NCBI GenBank assembly: GCA_002943765.1
Contig: PQWQ01000016.1
Coordinates: 62,001 to 126,000, forward strand
Direction: 5' to 3'
Source: Psoroptes ovis
Lineage: Eukaryota > Arthropoda > Arachnida > Sarcoptiformes > Psoroptidae
DNA: 64,000 nucleotides
Shown here: positions 42,869-56,440 of the stretch, one piece after another
Position numbering within the stretch: the stretch's first letter is position 1
Layout of the letters: each line of letters starts with the position of its first letter
The notes under the pieces: model-generated
What the model saw: the letters and a program-made list of their open reading frames with translations, nothing else
What the model was told of the DNA's origin: nothing
Databases searched by the model: none
Translations under genes and position numbers: made by a program

Positions 42869-45800
42869 TCAATCATTATCAATGTTATGAAATTTTGGTG
42901 GCCGTATATAGTTGCCATATTTTCTTGAACGACGACTTTTTTTCGGAGCATTTTCAACTGATGTTGTTGTCGTCATTGGTTGTTGCTGTATTTGTTTGAT
43001 AATCATTAAATCATCATCATTTCGATTATCGCCATTATTATTCATTATTGATGTTGTTGTTTTACATTTTTTATTTCGATTTAAATTATTGTTATTTTGA
43101 TCAACTTGTTTTGCAATCGTTATGATTAAATCATTAAATTCTTCTGGTTTATCAGCATAAACATGATGACCAGCACCTTGTAGCACATGAATTTCAACAC
43201 GTTCCATTGGTGGTGTTGTTATTTGTTGTTGTGAACGTTGTAAACCATCATTACTATTATAATCATTATCATCAGTAATACGATTATGATTAATATCACT
43301 ATTGTTATTACTGTTAGCAACAGCTGCAGTTGTTGCTAAAATATATTTGGCTTGAAATCCTGTTTGCCTATCAATCCATGATCTTGATCCATAAATAAAT
43401 GTCAAAGTTATGCTTGGATCGAGATCTTGTATACGATCTAATATTGGTAATCTTGCCCATGCAGTCGGTGTACACAATCGTTTGAATGCAATTTCACCAC
43501 TTGGTCTTGATTGAGCATTACAATGATAAATATAATTAATAAAATCACAGGGTTTTGCTTTTTCTTTGTGTTTCACTGATTTTTTACGTTTACGTGTATC
43601 CTCATCATTCATTTCACCATCAACCATATCGACATCATCTGATGAAATGTCATCGCTACTCTCTAGTGGAGGAGGATTTTCGGCTTGTTCAGCTGCAGAA
43701 AATTTTTTCCAAGGTTCGCTTTCACCTTTGGTAAGGCGTTCAAATTTATAACGAATATCAGCTCTGACTGAATGTAAAATCACAGGTCCCCATGGACCAA
43801 ATGCTCTCAATAAAGACAAAGGATTTAAAATATCCAAAAACATACGGCCAGCAAATTTAGCCCACCAAGGTAATTGCCTTGTCACGATACGACCTGAGGC
43901 AGCTAAATGACGAGATTGAGTTTCTGGTGGTATTCCCCAACCATCAGCTACTATCACATGAGCAACATGACTAGGATATTTGAGTGCATAAGCCATTGCA
44001 ACATATGCCCCAAAAGAATGTCCCAACAGAATAAATTTACCATTCAATGGTTCACCGATTGTTTGACGCCATTTCTCCAGACATTCAACAAAATATCCTT
44101 CTGTTTGTTCAGCTTCTGCTTTAATTTTTTGAGCAGTGGTTAGATTACGTGGGAATTGACATGCTGGAAATTTTGGTCTAGAACTTTTTGCAAATCCTAA
44201 TAAATCGAATGCAAATATTCGACGATTAGCACGTCTTGCCAATTCATCCATATTCAAAACCCATAAACCAATACCAGCTGCAAATCCATGAATCATAATT
44301 AATGGCAATCCTGTTGTTGATTCAGGAAAATTTATTTGATTTTTAAAACCAATTTGTTGCGGTAATAAATCGGGTGGCTGTATTTGTTCTCTTCTTTCTT
44401 GTTGGTCATCATTATCATTCAATATATTTATCGAATCTGGTTCAATTTCCAATGTCCATATTTTTACTTGATCTAAATCCCATTTACTACCAATATCGAC
44501 ATAATATGTTTGAAAATTACATTTGAGATCTATCAATTTTAAAAATGAAAATTAGTAAAATAAATTAAAAGAAAGTAAGGATCCATCTCACAAGAAAGAA
44601 CATTGTATTCAGCTTCATCGAGTTCTTCAGGCGATGTTGGACACCATCGAAATATTTTACGAATACGTGTTCGCATTTTTTGACCTAACGATAAAATCTC
44701 ATTCAAATGTGTCCAATTGAAAATTTGACGTACAATTTGTGTGATCAATACATAGATCACTGTCGGTTTTTGTAGGCTATCTAATTCATCGAATAATCCT
44801 TGCCGATGATGATCATAATAATGTTCACGACAATAACGATTATTATGATTATGAAAACGTGAACTATGTTTACGTGATATTTGTTGTTTATTTGTTATTG
44901 CTACAGATGATGATGATGTTGATGATGCATGTATCAATGATATTGAACGCTGTCGTTGTTGTTGATCCAATTGCATACAACAAGGACAGTTTGATGTTGT
45001 ATTCGATGCATCTGTAATTGACGGCGATAATTGTTTCGCCGATTTTATTAAACTAATTAAATGTCCCGTTTTTGATTCTTGAGAATGAATCGTTCCAGTT
45101 TTATTACGGAACGATGCTTCAAATTGTTGTGGATGTGGTTGTCGATTTTTTATCACCAACAATGATGATGATGATGGTGGTAGTGGTGATGGCTGAAAAC
45201 GTAACGATTGTTGTCTATCAAGATTTTCACCATATGATATTGATTTTTTTATTGGAAATAATAAATCATTTGCTGTGATTAAATCAGATTGATTATCGTT
45301 ATTATTATTATTATTATTATTATTATCGTCAGTATTCGTGAATGAAAATTGTTTCTGTTTCCAAATATTATTCGTTTGTATTGAATCAATCGATAATGTT
45401 GATGATAAATAACCAATTCCTAAATAATCAAATAAAAACGTTATGAACATCAAATAGAATTGTATAATTGAAAATATTGAATTCAATATAATTTTAAATA
45501 ATGAATAAATATATTTAATAAATAATTTGCATGGAATAAATAACATCCATTGCAATGATATTGCAATAATTGAATCGATTGTATGTTGAACACTGAGAAT
45601 TGTCAAGAATAATTTTGTCCATTTAAATAACCATAATGATGAAGATGATGATGATGATATGATCGATGTTGAACGATTAAATTGTGAATAGTTTGGATGT
45701 TCATTATATAATTTTAAAAAATAATTATTTGTATATTGTGGTTGTGGTTGTGGTTGTTGTTGCTGTTGTTGCTGCTGCTGCTGCTGATGTCGTTGTTGCT

Positions 45801-46047
45801 GTTGAAATTCTTGCAATTGTTTTTGATTTTGTTGTCGCTGATAATGTTGTTGTTGATATTGACGACATAAATTGAAATATTTTTCTTCAGTCAAATATTC
45901 TTGATCATTATCATTATTATAATTAAGGTCATCAACATTGCTTTCATTATTATTATTATTATTAACAATTGAAATATTATCATTTTGAAATTTTTTTCGC
46001 ACCAATTTCGATGGTGATGAATTCGATCTTCGTATTGATGTGGACAT
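42869..46047 (-). CDS. Alpha/beta hydrolase of the ABHD4/ABHD5 family with long N-terminal extension
   Basis: Two exons: 44592-46047 and 42869-44529, joined across a 62-bp intron, encoding 1038 residues. The first ATG in frame is at 46047; a longer frame upstream lacks an ATG. The hydrolase domain matches ABHD4/5: FRWCPTSPEELDEAE at the junction, HGFAAGIGLW near 567, FDLLGFAKSSRP, nucleophile elbow GHSFGAY with Ser near 657, FINYIYHCNAQSRPSGEIAF, and HHVYADKPEEF near 940, the HX4D acyltransferase motif. ABHD4 hydrolyses N-acyl phospholipids; ABHD5 lacks the serine and activates lipases. The serine here favours an active enzyme. Family members are about 350 residues. Here 480 extra residues precede the domain, with poly-Gln and a hydrophobic stretch near 138-215 that could span or enter a membrane. 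An acidic-basic insert interrupts the cap. Confidence 0.9.
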
Positions 46048-49000
46048 TTTTTTCGTGGTGGAATACAATAATTCTTGAAGTCGACAAAAAGGCTTGGACA
46101 CAATTTCTGTTTTTCTCTAAATTCACCGATCGGTTTCAAGTGTAACACAATTGACAAATGACAAATAATATGAAAAATTCAATCAATTGAATCGATTGTT
46201 TTGAATTCACGAAAAAATTTGTCGTTTTTTGTGCACAAATATTTTATGATAAAATAATTTTTTAAAAATAAAATTCAATCATATGATTCGATTTGATTTA
46301 ACATTGCTGTTGCTGTTGTTGTTGTTACTACCAGCAAGAACCAATACCAATAATCAAGAGGCTTAAAACAATATTTTAAATCAAGCTTTCAATCAATAAG
46401 TTAATTCATTGATTGTCATATTTTTTCAGTGGCTTCATTCATTCATTCATTTATTTGTCTTTTATTTTCAAAAAGCAAAATGTTGGAGGAGCAAAGTTAT
46501 TATTATTTATTTGAGAAATAGATAGATAATAATAATGATTTGAATTTTGATTATTTCCATTAATAAAATAGAAAAAAAACCAACTCAATGATTGATGGAT
46601 GATGATTGTTTCTATTACCATTGTTAAAACAAGCTTTTCACTGGTTAATAATAGCAATATACAATAGTTGAATTACTAACAGACAAACAAATTGACTGAC
46701 TGACAAACAAACAAATAAAAATCTGGTTGAAGCTTTTCAATGGTTTGTGATTGTTAAATTATTGTCATTATTATCATTATCATCGAATTTTTGGGGTTTG
46801 TTGTTGTATTTCCTTGAAGAGAAAAAAATTTTTCGTCTTTCAATTTTCATTATCATTCGATATATTCAACATGTATGAGTTCAATTAATGATGAATTCAA
46901 TTTGGTGTTTGTCGATTGTTGGTTTGACCGGTTGATTGATTGGTTAGCTGTTATTTGGATTTTGATTTGAATTTATTTAAAAATTCTCTTCTCATTGAAT
47001 GGCTGTGAAAAGTTTTGAACCATTTGAAAAGAATTTCAATTGTTTTCAATCGTTAATCATTTGCTGCTGTTGTTGTTGTTCGGTTTAGAAGCAAATGTGT
47101 TTGCAAATTTCAAATTCACATAATATATTCAATTCAACTATGATCATTTCCATTTTCAATTTTTTTCAAAAAGGATAATTTTGAATCAAATCAATTCCCT
47201 TTCTTTTTTTTCCATGTTTCTAATACTAAATTTAGTTTTAAAAATATTCACATTAATTCATAGTTTTATTTTCATTATTATTATTATTGAATGGTGGAAA
47301 TTACAAATTTTTCACTTCTCTTTGAAATAATAATTTCATATAATGAATCAATGGATGGATACTTCGATATGGAAAACTTGTTTTTTTACTTCTTCATTTC
47401 ATTTCATTTCTATTTGTTTGAATTTCGCACACAAAAAAAATTCACATTCAATGATAATGATAATAATCATATTAATAGTAATAATAATAACAATAATAAC
47501 GATAACAACATTATGCAATGTTTGTCTGTTCATCTTTATTTTTTCACTGAAACTTTTTACGAAATCACATGTATCAATGATTCTTAATGATTATTTCATT
47601 TTTTGCCAATGTAGACTAATGAAAATTACGCAATGATTCAGCTAAAATTCATTCGTTTGCTTGATATCGATTCATCTTGTTCGTTTTTTTTTGTTTATTT
47701 GTATGAAATTCATGTATTTTACAATAATTATTAAATTACATCAACAAACATAGCAATCGACAAGATTATTTAGGCAAATAATTTTGTGCACCAGAAAACA
47801 GTGTAATGATTCATAAATCACATTTTTAAAAAATAATAAAAAAAAACTTACCGGAAATTTATTGGTCAATGAATTATGGGTTTACATTCATCAAATTATA
47901 TATCGAAACGGATTATATTTTAACCTGTGAGAGAAGAGAAAAATTGAATAAATAATAGCATATTTTATTAATACTGCTTAATACTGTCTATTTAAAAAAA
48001 CAAAACAATTATATTGATGAATTCATGAATTTAATTAATTAGTATTGATCATATTCAAGTCTAGTCTAATTAGTCATTTGAATGAATCGCTATTATGATT
48101 TCAAAATTTTCCAAGTACAAGTCGTATGACGCAATTCTATTTTTTTCTTGTTTTTTGTAAAATTTTTACGTACAAAATAAATTTAATTACGAAAATTTTC
48201 TATTAATCAATAATCAATGGGGAAAATTTTAACGATGAAATAATCAAATTCATAGCAGCTGTTTGTTGTTGCTTTTATTGCTCTTCATTGATTTTCAATA
48301 AAGGAAATGAATTTTTTAACTCAAAATAAACACGAAAAAAATACCAGAAAAAAGAATTCAATAAGCACATACGAACCTTTTAAAGTGGTTGATTTTGAAA
48401 AAAATTGATATTCGGATCAAAAACAAAAAATCAATAAATCATAATATGCTCGGATTAAAATATTTATTCAAACATATATCACACACACACTCAAAGTAAA
48501 ATGATTAATTTTCATTTTTAGTGCTTATAACAAGGTCAATCAATCAATCAATCAACACAAACACACATCCATACACAGACAATACCACACACATAAAATC
48601 AAAATTGATTAAATCAATTCTAATATCAGAGAAAAAATGATAAAAAATAAATTATCAGAGAATAATCAATACAGGAAAACTATGAGTTGATTGAATTTGG
48701 TTTTCTTGGCAGTCAAAAATTTGGCTGAATAATGAAGTCATATGAAACTGATGGTTTGATGATTGATTAGAAATAAGCCACAACAGATAATCCATGAGAA
48801 ATGAATGAAATATTCATTGAAAAACACCGATCAAATTATCACAAATTGTCGGATTATTATCATCGTTGAAAAATGATTAATTTCGATTGCGATACACCCG
48901 TTTAAATCATCAAATCCAATTTACAATTGACCAATTTTTTGATCTATTCTCATTCAATTAACAATTTCTAGGAAGTGTAAAAATATATTTTAGGCTACAA

Positions 49001-49722
49001 TCAATCAATCAATTCTTTGTTTTTTTTAAATCAAATTTGAACACTCATAATGTAAACAAAAGAAAAGAAATATCAAATGAAATGAATACAACTTCATTTA
49101 TTTTAACTTTGGAAACAATGGTAGTTTGTTGTCCTTCAAAACATATTTGATCGATAATAATGATAATTATTTAAATATAAATGGATTTAAATGAACACAA
49201 ATCCCTTGAAAATTCAAAATTATCAGGTATCTACTGGTTCAAAACATTACAATTAACGAAATGACTCACCATCAATGAGGGTGCTCGACCTCGTGCTTCG
49301 CTGGTGCTTTTTGTTATGTTGTTATCATTTGAAAAATTTGAAATTTTCTTAATTTCAAAAATGAATAAGGCGCGTAAATTTAAAAAATATCAGATGTTTG
49401 AAGAAATGAAGAGAAAATAAGATGAATTTTGAATGAGTAAATGATGTGAAAAAATAGAAGAAAATTTTCCGAAATTCAATATAAACTTGAATGATGAAGA
49501 AGAAGCAAAAAATTCTCAAATCAATTTTGAACCAAAACAAAGCAAAAAAAAATCTCTAAAATTGATTTTTTCGAAAACGTCCTTTATGAATTTATTGTCA
49601 CCAAAAAATTTGAAAATTTTCGAATGTTCAGAATTTCGAATGTTTGAGAATTCATTTTGAATCGATCGTTCGATTCGAATGTTTCATTCCTCAAGCAAAT
49701 AACGATAATAAAGAAATACAAA
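46048..49722. other. Intergenic, divergent upstream region
   Basis: About 3.7 kb. It is AT-rich with short CA, CAG and ATC runs. Open frames near 47291-47636 read TAA/AAT repeats and are not supported. A short, less AT-rich patch lies near 49270-49312. No exon or transposon end is recognised. Confidence 0.5.
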
Positions 49723-51626
49723 ATGTATTTTCAAAATCTTTCAAATTTTTCAAATGAAAAAAATAGTTTTAAAAATTTTTCATTATTCAAGAATAATAAT
49801 AACAATAATAATCCGTTTGGACAGCCATTTAAAGTGCCGAAATTTGGTGAAAAAGCTGAAATTGTACCAATCATTTCGGATAAGAATCTTAATGAAAAAA
49901 CTAAAGTTGTTAATCCAACATTTTCTCAAGAATTAAATGATCTAGGTTTTTCAAATTTAACATTATTTAGTCAAAAATATGATGATAATAAAAATGAAAA
50001 CAAACAATCGTTTGGTGGAAGTAAGTTTTTTTTGTTTATGATCAAATTTACTAATTTTTTTTTTTTTTGTTCCCACCAGCTATACCGAATCCTGAAGAGT
50101 TGATAAAAGAAATTAAAAATTACAAGACTAAATGTGATGAACAAGTCATGAATCTTGAAATCAAAATGAAATCATACAAAACAACCATTAAGCAATTGGA
50201 ATCGAAAATCGTTGAACTGGAAGCTAAAAATTCTGAGAATTTAGTTTCAAAAATAAATTTAAATACAATTATGAAAACGAAAAATAAATTTGATGATCGC
50301 AATAATATCCATTCTCATAATGTGATCAATATTACATCGATCGATGCTTCCAAAACTTTGAATGTCGTCAATGACATCCGCAACAACTTGAAAATGGAAA
50401 ATGAAATTCTCAAAGCCACAAAGCAGCAAATGAAGTTAGAATATCTTCATGATTTAAAAGTATTTGAAGATAAAATAATTGAACATTATGAATCATTAGA
50501 AAAAGATATGAATGATTGTAGCATTGCTGAAATTCGCGATATAATGGACGAATTCAAGAATTATTTAGACTTTGATGAATTGAAAAAACTTGGATATTTG
50601 ATTGATCAAGAATGTGTCGAAGTAAATAAAGCTTGTGATCTATGGAACAAAATCTCAGATGATTTGAAATTTATAATTCAAAAATTACACACCGAAGAAG
50701 TAACACTGAATAATATCAGTCATAAATTAGAAGAATATGCAAAAAGAATCCCTGTAAACGACAATCAAATTCAAGAAATCCAGAACATTATGGTGAAAAT
50801 TTGCGAGGATCTACAAATCGATATAAAGATTGAAAAGAAATCTGTGATTGATCTTATTCCAACCGTCTTTGAGAAAATATCTTCAAAAATACAAGATAAA
50901 AAAAGTGATAATCAATTGATAGAAATTAAAGAAATGATTGTAAAACAGCTTGAAGAAATCAAATCATCGCGTGAATTTCTCCATGATCCTAACAAAAACA
51001 GTCAATCTGAAGTCATCGAAGAATTGCAGCGAAAACTTGATGAAAAAGATAAAACAATCGCTACCCAAAAAAATCAGATTGAAAAATATGAAAAAGAAGT
51101 GCAACAACCAATTTCAACAGATCAGTCAGATGAAAACACGATGATTGAAGACGACAGTATTGATGAGAACCATGAAAAAACATCTCAACTTTCAAATGCA
51201 AAAATGATTAGTACAAGTGAAAAAACGAGTCCAATAAAAAAAAATAAAAGAGTACGTTTTGATTTGCCAGATCTAGGATCAGCTGAAGAACTTGAAAAAT
51301 CATCTTATGTAGTTTTGGGACAAAAAAAGTATGCGAGAAAATCCGAACCAAAATCATTAGCATCTAATAAAAAGATTGAGCTTCGAAGAAGCGTTATAAA
51401 AAAACAATTGCCCATCATGGATTCATCACCAGAATATGATTCATCGTTCGCATCCTATGATAATACCCAAAAGGGGCAGACGCGTTTATCATTTTCTGAT
51501 AAATTATCGAGCACGGAATATGATTGCATCATTCAATCACAGAAAAGGTCCAGAGTAATTGAAAGAAATGATTTCAGCTCTACAAAATTGGCTGATCCCA
51601 CAGATGACATTTTCAATTTTCCATGA
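49723..51626 (+). CDS. Unrecognised coiled-coil protein with FG and RVxF motifs
   Basis: Two exons: 49723-50020 and 50080-51626, joined across a 59-bp intron, encoding 614 residues. The first ATG in frame is at 49723. The N-terminus is Asn/Phe-rich with PFGQPF, KFGEK and, across the splice, SFGGT, recalling FG nucleoporins. A long coiled coil follows from about 100 to 400 (for example MKSYKTTIKQLESKIVELEA). After an acidic linker comes KKNKRVRFDLPDLGSAEEL near 450, a fair match to the PP1-docking RVxF motif. The tail is Ser-rich and basic. Compared with its neighbours it has few poly-Asn or poly-Gln runs, so its sequence is more constrained. A nuclear-pore, spindle or kinetochore role is possible, but I do not recognise the family. 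Confidence 0.68.
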
Positions 51627-52037
51627 ACATGATGTGAGTTCTTCTTAAAAGACAAATAATCAATTACCATATGAGGGACTTATCCCAACTTTATACAATT
51701 AATACTTTTTTTCATTAGTTTTCTTTTTAAATTTTTTCATAAATTTTTAGTTAGTTTGAAATCATCTATCTAATGTTACTTCAACAGTGGTGAAATTTGA
51801 AAATTATAAATCATAAAAAATAGACACAAATATCAATTTAATTTAAAATTTAATAAATTTTTTTTCTTGAAAAAAAATTCCAGTTTTGTTGCGAATTGAT
51901 TGAAATTGATCTATTGGCTATTGGTTATATATTTCATTGTTCTAATCAGTTTTTATTTTTAATAAATATTTCTGTACTTTTTTATGATTGATCCTTTAAT
52001 CGATGCCGTTTGAATTGGAATTTAAAATCAATCTAAT
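51627..52037. other. Convergent 3' gap
   Basis: 411 bp between the stops of the coiled-coil gene and SLC25A3. It contains AATAAA at 51961 and T-rich sequence. No further feature is seen. Confidence 0.5.
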
Positions 52038-53280
52038 TTATTGTTGTTTCGCAGCCAATTTTTTCTTTAAACTTTCTGGCATTTCTGGTGGTGGTGGTCG
52101 TGGTAATCGAAGCCATACTTTGACACCATCATAGATAAACCATTGTAATGCAGTCAATGTACCAATCATAATGATACGTGGTGTCAAGCCTTTCCATACG
52201 CCTGTAAATATTGATATGATAATCAAATTAAGTAAACAAAATATTTAAATTAAAAGAAACATACCCATGAATCCAAGTCGTTTCAATACATCACCAGCTG
52301 AACTACCACGATCTTGATTCAACTTCGATACAACAGTATCGGCTGGATGAGATACTACGGCACAGAAAACACCGGCAATATAACCGGCAGCAAATGTAAC
52401 AGTTAATTGTTCAACTTTATTACATTCTGCACGTGGTTTAGGAACGACGTGTTTGTATAATAATTCAACAGTTCGTTCAAAACATGCAAACTTCATCATA
52501 GTGTATGGAATTTGTCGCATCCATAATGGAACAAGACCTTTGTAGAAACCACTAATACCTTCGGTTCTCATAATTAATGGAGCAATATCACGAAGTAATG
52601 GCGATGCTCCTGCCATAGTTTGTGTGCGAACTTTGCAAGCTTCCAATGGACATAATGCAATATCTGCAAAAAATTCAGCCGATGCTGAAGCAGCCAAATA
52701 CAATGTTGTACGATAAGTATATGATAATTCTTCACCCAATGCATTGCCATATAAAATTTTAAAAATTTCATAAAAACCAAATTTTCCTAAACCTTGTAAT
52801 GAATAACCGATACATGTTGGTGCCCAGCCACGTACTAAACCACGCAATCCATCTTCAGCATAGGTCACCTTGAAACCGTGTCCAATATTTTTAAATTTTT
52901 CCGGATTTGTTTGTATACGACATTTAACTAAATCTAATGGTGTTACAGCTGTATGTGTAATACCACAACTAAGAATACCACCGAAACCGCATAATGCATA
53001 ATATTTCATTGAACCAAATTCAACTTCACCGCTATCAGCTTCAATTTTTAAGAAAAATCAAAATTATTTTCAATTAATGGATCAATTTATTGTTAATATT
53101 ACCAGAATTGGCCATAGTAAATTGTCTCGATATTGGTGATGTTGATGATTCTAATGATTGCTGTTGCTGCTGACATTGAGCATTTCTCATAAATGGATAG
53201 AAAATTTTCGATTTATTAACAATATTATCATTATCGAATAAACCAAAATAACGATTAGTATTATTATTATTATTGTCCAT
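52038..53280 (-). CDS. SLC25A3: Mitochondrial phosphate carrier
   Basis: Three exons: 53103-53280, 52265-53038 and 52038-52201, encoding 371 residues; introns are 64 and 63 bp. ATG 53280 opens an Asn/Gln-rich presequence of about 60 residues. The mature carrier begins near [20 protein letters not shown]. Three mitochondrial carrier repeats are visible with their signatures PLDLVK, PLEACK and PADTVV, plus [20 protein letters not shown] and [20 protein letters not shown]. These are specific for the phosphate/proton symporter of the inner membrane, which supplies phosphate to ATP synthase. The C-terminus, Pro-rich then KKLAAKQQ, is normal. The gene is head-to-head with PDHB, another mitochondrial energy gene. 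Confidence 0.97.
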
Positions 53281-53952
53281 TATTGCAAATTTTCTTTTAA
53301 TCAATAACGTGAGTATTAATTAATTTTAACAATAATAATTAATCAATTACTAATTATTATAATATATATTTGTTATTAATTATCAACAACAAAACAATTT
53401 TGATAAAAATGACCAAAAACTAAATAAATAATGAAATAAATTCAAAATTAATAATCATCATTGAATTATTTTTCAAATGGAAAATATTTATCTTAAATAT
53501 TTACCGGTTGTTAATTCAAACACACACTTGTGCACACACACACACCACCAATAATAATCAATACAGCAGGACACGATACAATGATGTCTTTAAAATATCA
53601 TTTGAAAAAGCAAAAAAAAATTAATATTTTAAAATGTATACAATTAAGCATGCTTTAGAGATTTGTCTATATTAAAACACACAATTATATTTATTTTTTT
53701 ATTCGTATATATGTTTGAATATATATATATTTGAACATATAAATACTTAACCAATATGCTTAATATATGTGTGTGTGTGTGTGTGTATTGATAAAATAAC
53801 CCTGGAAATAGTGAAATGAGAAATTGATCAAAGTTAAATTTTTTTTTGTGAATGTTTGAATGATTGAGGTGTTTTTTTAAAAGGAAAAACACGCCACGTA
53901 GCGGTGAAATGTTTTTTTTCTGAAAAATTTTATTCGATATTTTTTTTATACG

Positions 53953-53986
<34 letters not shown>

Positions 53987-54941
53987 AATGATTATATCAA
54001 TATATATATTTCATATACATTCATATATATATGAAATATATTTCATATATATATTGATATATAAGTGCATAGAATATAAGAAAAAATATACAAAATATAT
54101 ACAAGTCAATACGCAAGGTCAAAACGACTTTATTATTAGAAAAAAATGAATATAATCATTCATAAAATATGTGTACAAAATTAATAAATTCATTTAAGAC
54201 TAGATAACCCTTTCAAAAATTTCAGTCTTTGACTGATGCAACCAAGGAGAACGCATTTTAATCAATAAGTCAATATTGAATTGGTTCCTAGCTCCTTAGG
54301 TAATTAATTGGGGAATTATTTGACCATTAATTATCCAAATTAATCCAAATTGAATTATTACTTCGAAAACATTGTTTGTGAATGATATTTATTTGGTTTT
54401 AATTTAAATTTCAATTAAAATAAATTCAATTCAAATGTTAATAGACATAAATCTGAATAATTTGTCCTTGCACCCAAAAAAACAAAAAACTGACTACACG
54501 AAAATCAGAGAAATTTAAACATTTACAAAAAACACATAACATTTGAATATATTTCAATCGACAATGACAAAACGATGCATACATTGATGATGAATCGAAC
54601 AAAAAATTGAATTTTAAACCAGAAAAAAATAGAAAATAAATAAATAAAAATCAGAGCTCATTCACTAAACAATACCAAATCTATGAGTTGTATTATTTAT
54701 TTTTGTAAATATATGAATAAAAATCATATGTTATTATTGACGAATACGAGATAATAATAATTGTGCTACTTCGTTTATACTAATCAATTGATTTATTTAT
54801 TTGTTTTTCTATTGGTGATTTACTCTTTGATTTTTGATAGATTGAAATTTGAATTTCGATGTATGTATTTTGTATTTGTAATTTTAATTTGTATCCAATA
54901 ATTAATGTATTTGGTTTTTTATATGTGTCAATTTTTTTAAG
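53281..54941. other. Head-to-head upstream region of SLC25A3 and PDHB
   Basis: About 1.66 kb between the two starts. It contains two GT runs (53767-53787 and about 53964-53986), an AT-rich hairpin at 53994-54060 and no coding exon. It is a plausible bidirectional control region. Confidence 0.55.
53994..54060. repeat. AT-rich inverted repeat (potential cruciform)
   Basis: ATATCAATATATATAT at 53994-54009 is repeated in reverse complement at 54045-54060. A second, nested pair with ATTTCATATA and TATATGAAAT lies in the loop. It follows a (GT)n run, another non-B-DNA sequence. Confidence 0.75.
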
Positions 54942-56277
54942 ATGAAAATGTTTAAAATATTTTCGAAATTAATCTCCTCTAGATCATCGATTGGTTTATT
55001 AAATAATGAAACAATAGCTGCTGCAAGCATCAATTTGATTGGTGATCAACGAAAAAATTTTCATTCATCCAAATGTCATCAAGCTCAGGTAATTTTAAAA
55101 ATTGTTAGAAGAAATAATTGATTGAATTAATTTTTGATTTATTTATTCCTAATAGTTAACTGTACGTGATGCATTAAATACAGCATTAGATGAAGAATTA
55201 GAACGTGATGAAAATGTATTTATTATGGGTGAAGAAGTTGCTCAATATGATGGTGCATATAAAGTAACCAAAGGTTTATGGCGTAAATATGGTGATAAAC
55301 GTGTTATTGATACACCAATCACTGAAATGGGTTTCGCTGGTATGGCTGTTGGTGCTGCATTTGTATGATATTTGAAAAATGAATTAAAATTCAATTTTTC
55401 TAATTTCCTTTAATAATTAATCTCATAGTATGGACTACGTCCAGTATGTGAATTTATGACATTTAATTTTGCAATGCAAGCGATTGATCATATTATAAAT
55501 TCCGCAGCAAAAACACATTATATGTCAGCCGGTCTTTTTGCTGTACCGATAGTTTTTCGTGGTCCAAATGGTGCTGCAGCAGGTGTTGCTGCACAACATT
55601 CACAATGTTATGCTGCATGGTATTCACATTGTCCCGGATTAAAAGTATTAGCGCCTTATTCATCTGAAGATGCTAAAGGTTTATTGAAAACAGCCATACG
55701 TGATCCTGATCCAGTAGTATTTCTTGAAAATGAAATTCTTTATGGTCAAGCGTTCGATGTCAATGATGAGGTTTTATCCAAAGATTTTTTATTACCAATT
55801 GGAAAAGCTAAAATTGAACGGCCAGGTGATCGTATTACAGTTTGTAGTTATTCAAAAGGTGTTGAAACAGCATTAGAAGCAGCAAAAACATTATCACCAA
55901 TGGGTATTGAATTAGAGGTGATCAATTTACGTTCAATTAGACCATTAGATTTTGATATGATTGCCAAATCAGTTATGAAAACAAATCATTTGATAACTGT
56001 TGAACAAGGTTGGCCACAATCAGGTGTTGGTGCTGAAATTTGTGCACAAATTATTGAAAGTAAGATTCATTGAATTTGTTCATTCAAAGAACTTAAACTA
56101 AATTTTTTCTTCAATTTTTTCATCATCAAAGGTCCTGTATTTGATTATTTAGATGCACCAATCATACGTGTAACAGGTGCCGATGTTCCTATGCCATATG
56201 CGAAATCATTGGAAATGAATGCATTACCACAACCAGAGGATATTGTTTTATCAGTAAAAAAGATGCTTAATCTATAA
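54942..56277 (+). CDS. PDHB: Pyruvate dehydrogenase E1 component subunit beta, mitochondrial
   Basis: Four exons: 54942-55088, 55156-55362, 55429-56059 and 56132-56277, encoding 376 residues; introns are 66-72 bp. Exon 1 encodes a mitochondrial presequence ([18 protein letters not shown]) ending near [10 protein letters not shown]. The body reads [58 protein letters not shown] and [20 protein letters not shown], the hallmarks of E1 beta, and closes with [18 protein letters not shown]. The length matches the family (about 360). The protein pairs with E1 alpha to decarboxylate pyruvate with thiamine diphosphate in the mitochondrial matrix. AATAAA lies at 56435. The gene shows almost no low-complexity insertion, unlike most neighbours. 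Confidence 0.97.
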
Positions 56278-56434
56278 CAAAGTTATTCGCACACAATTAT
56301 TCATGTTACTTTGAATATTATTATATAAAACAAATACAAATGTCGAAATCATAATATCAACTTAATAATAATAATATCATCATTTTTCATTGATTAGAAA
56401 TCCATTTAACATATTGAAAATCATTCTTGAAAAA

Positions 56435-56440
56435 AATAAA
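56435..56440 (+). terminator. Putative poly(A) signal of PDHB
   Basis: AATAAA 158 bp past the stop codon. Called by motif and position. Confidence 0.45.

Noticed and set aside
46048..46101. Longer N-terminus for the ABHD gene starting upstream of 46047
   Set aside because: The extended frame has no ATG before an in-frame stop, so 46047 is the first usable start.
47291..47636. Two overlapping frames of about 98 codons
   Set aside because: They depend on an AAT/TAA repeat and have no conserved motif.
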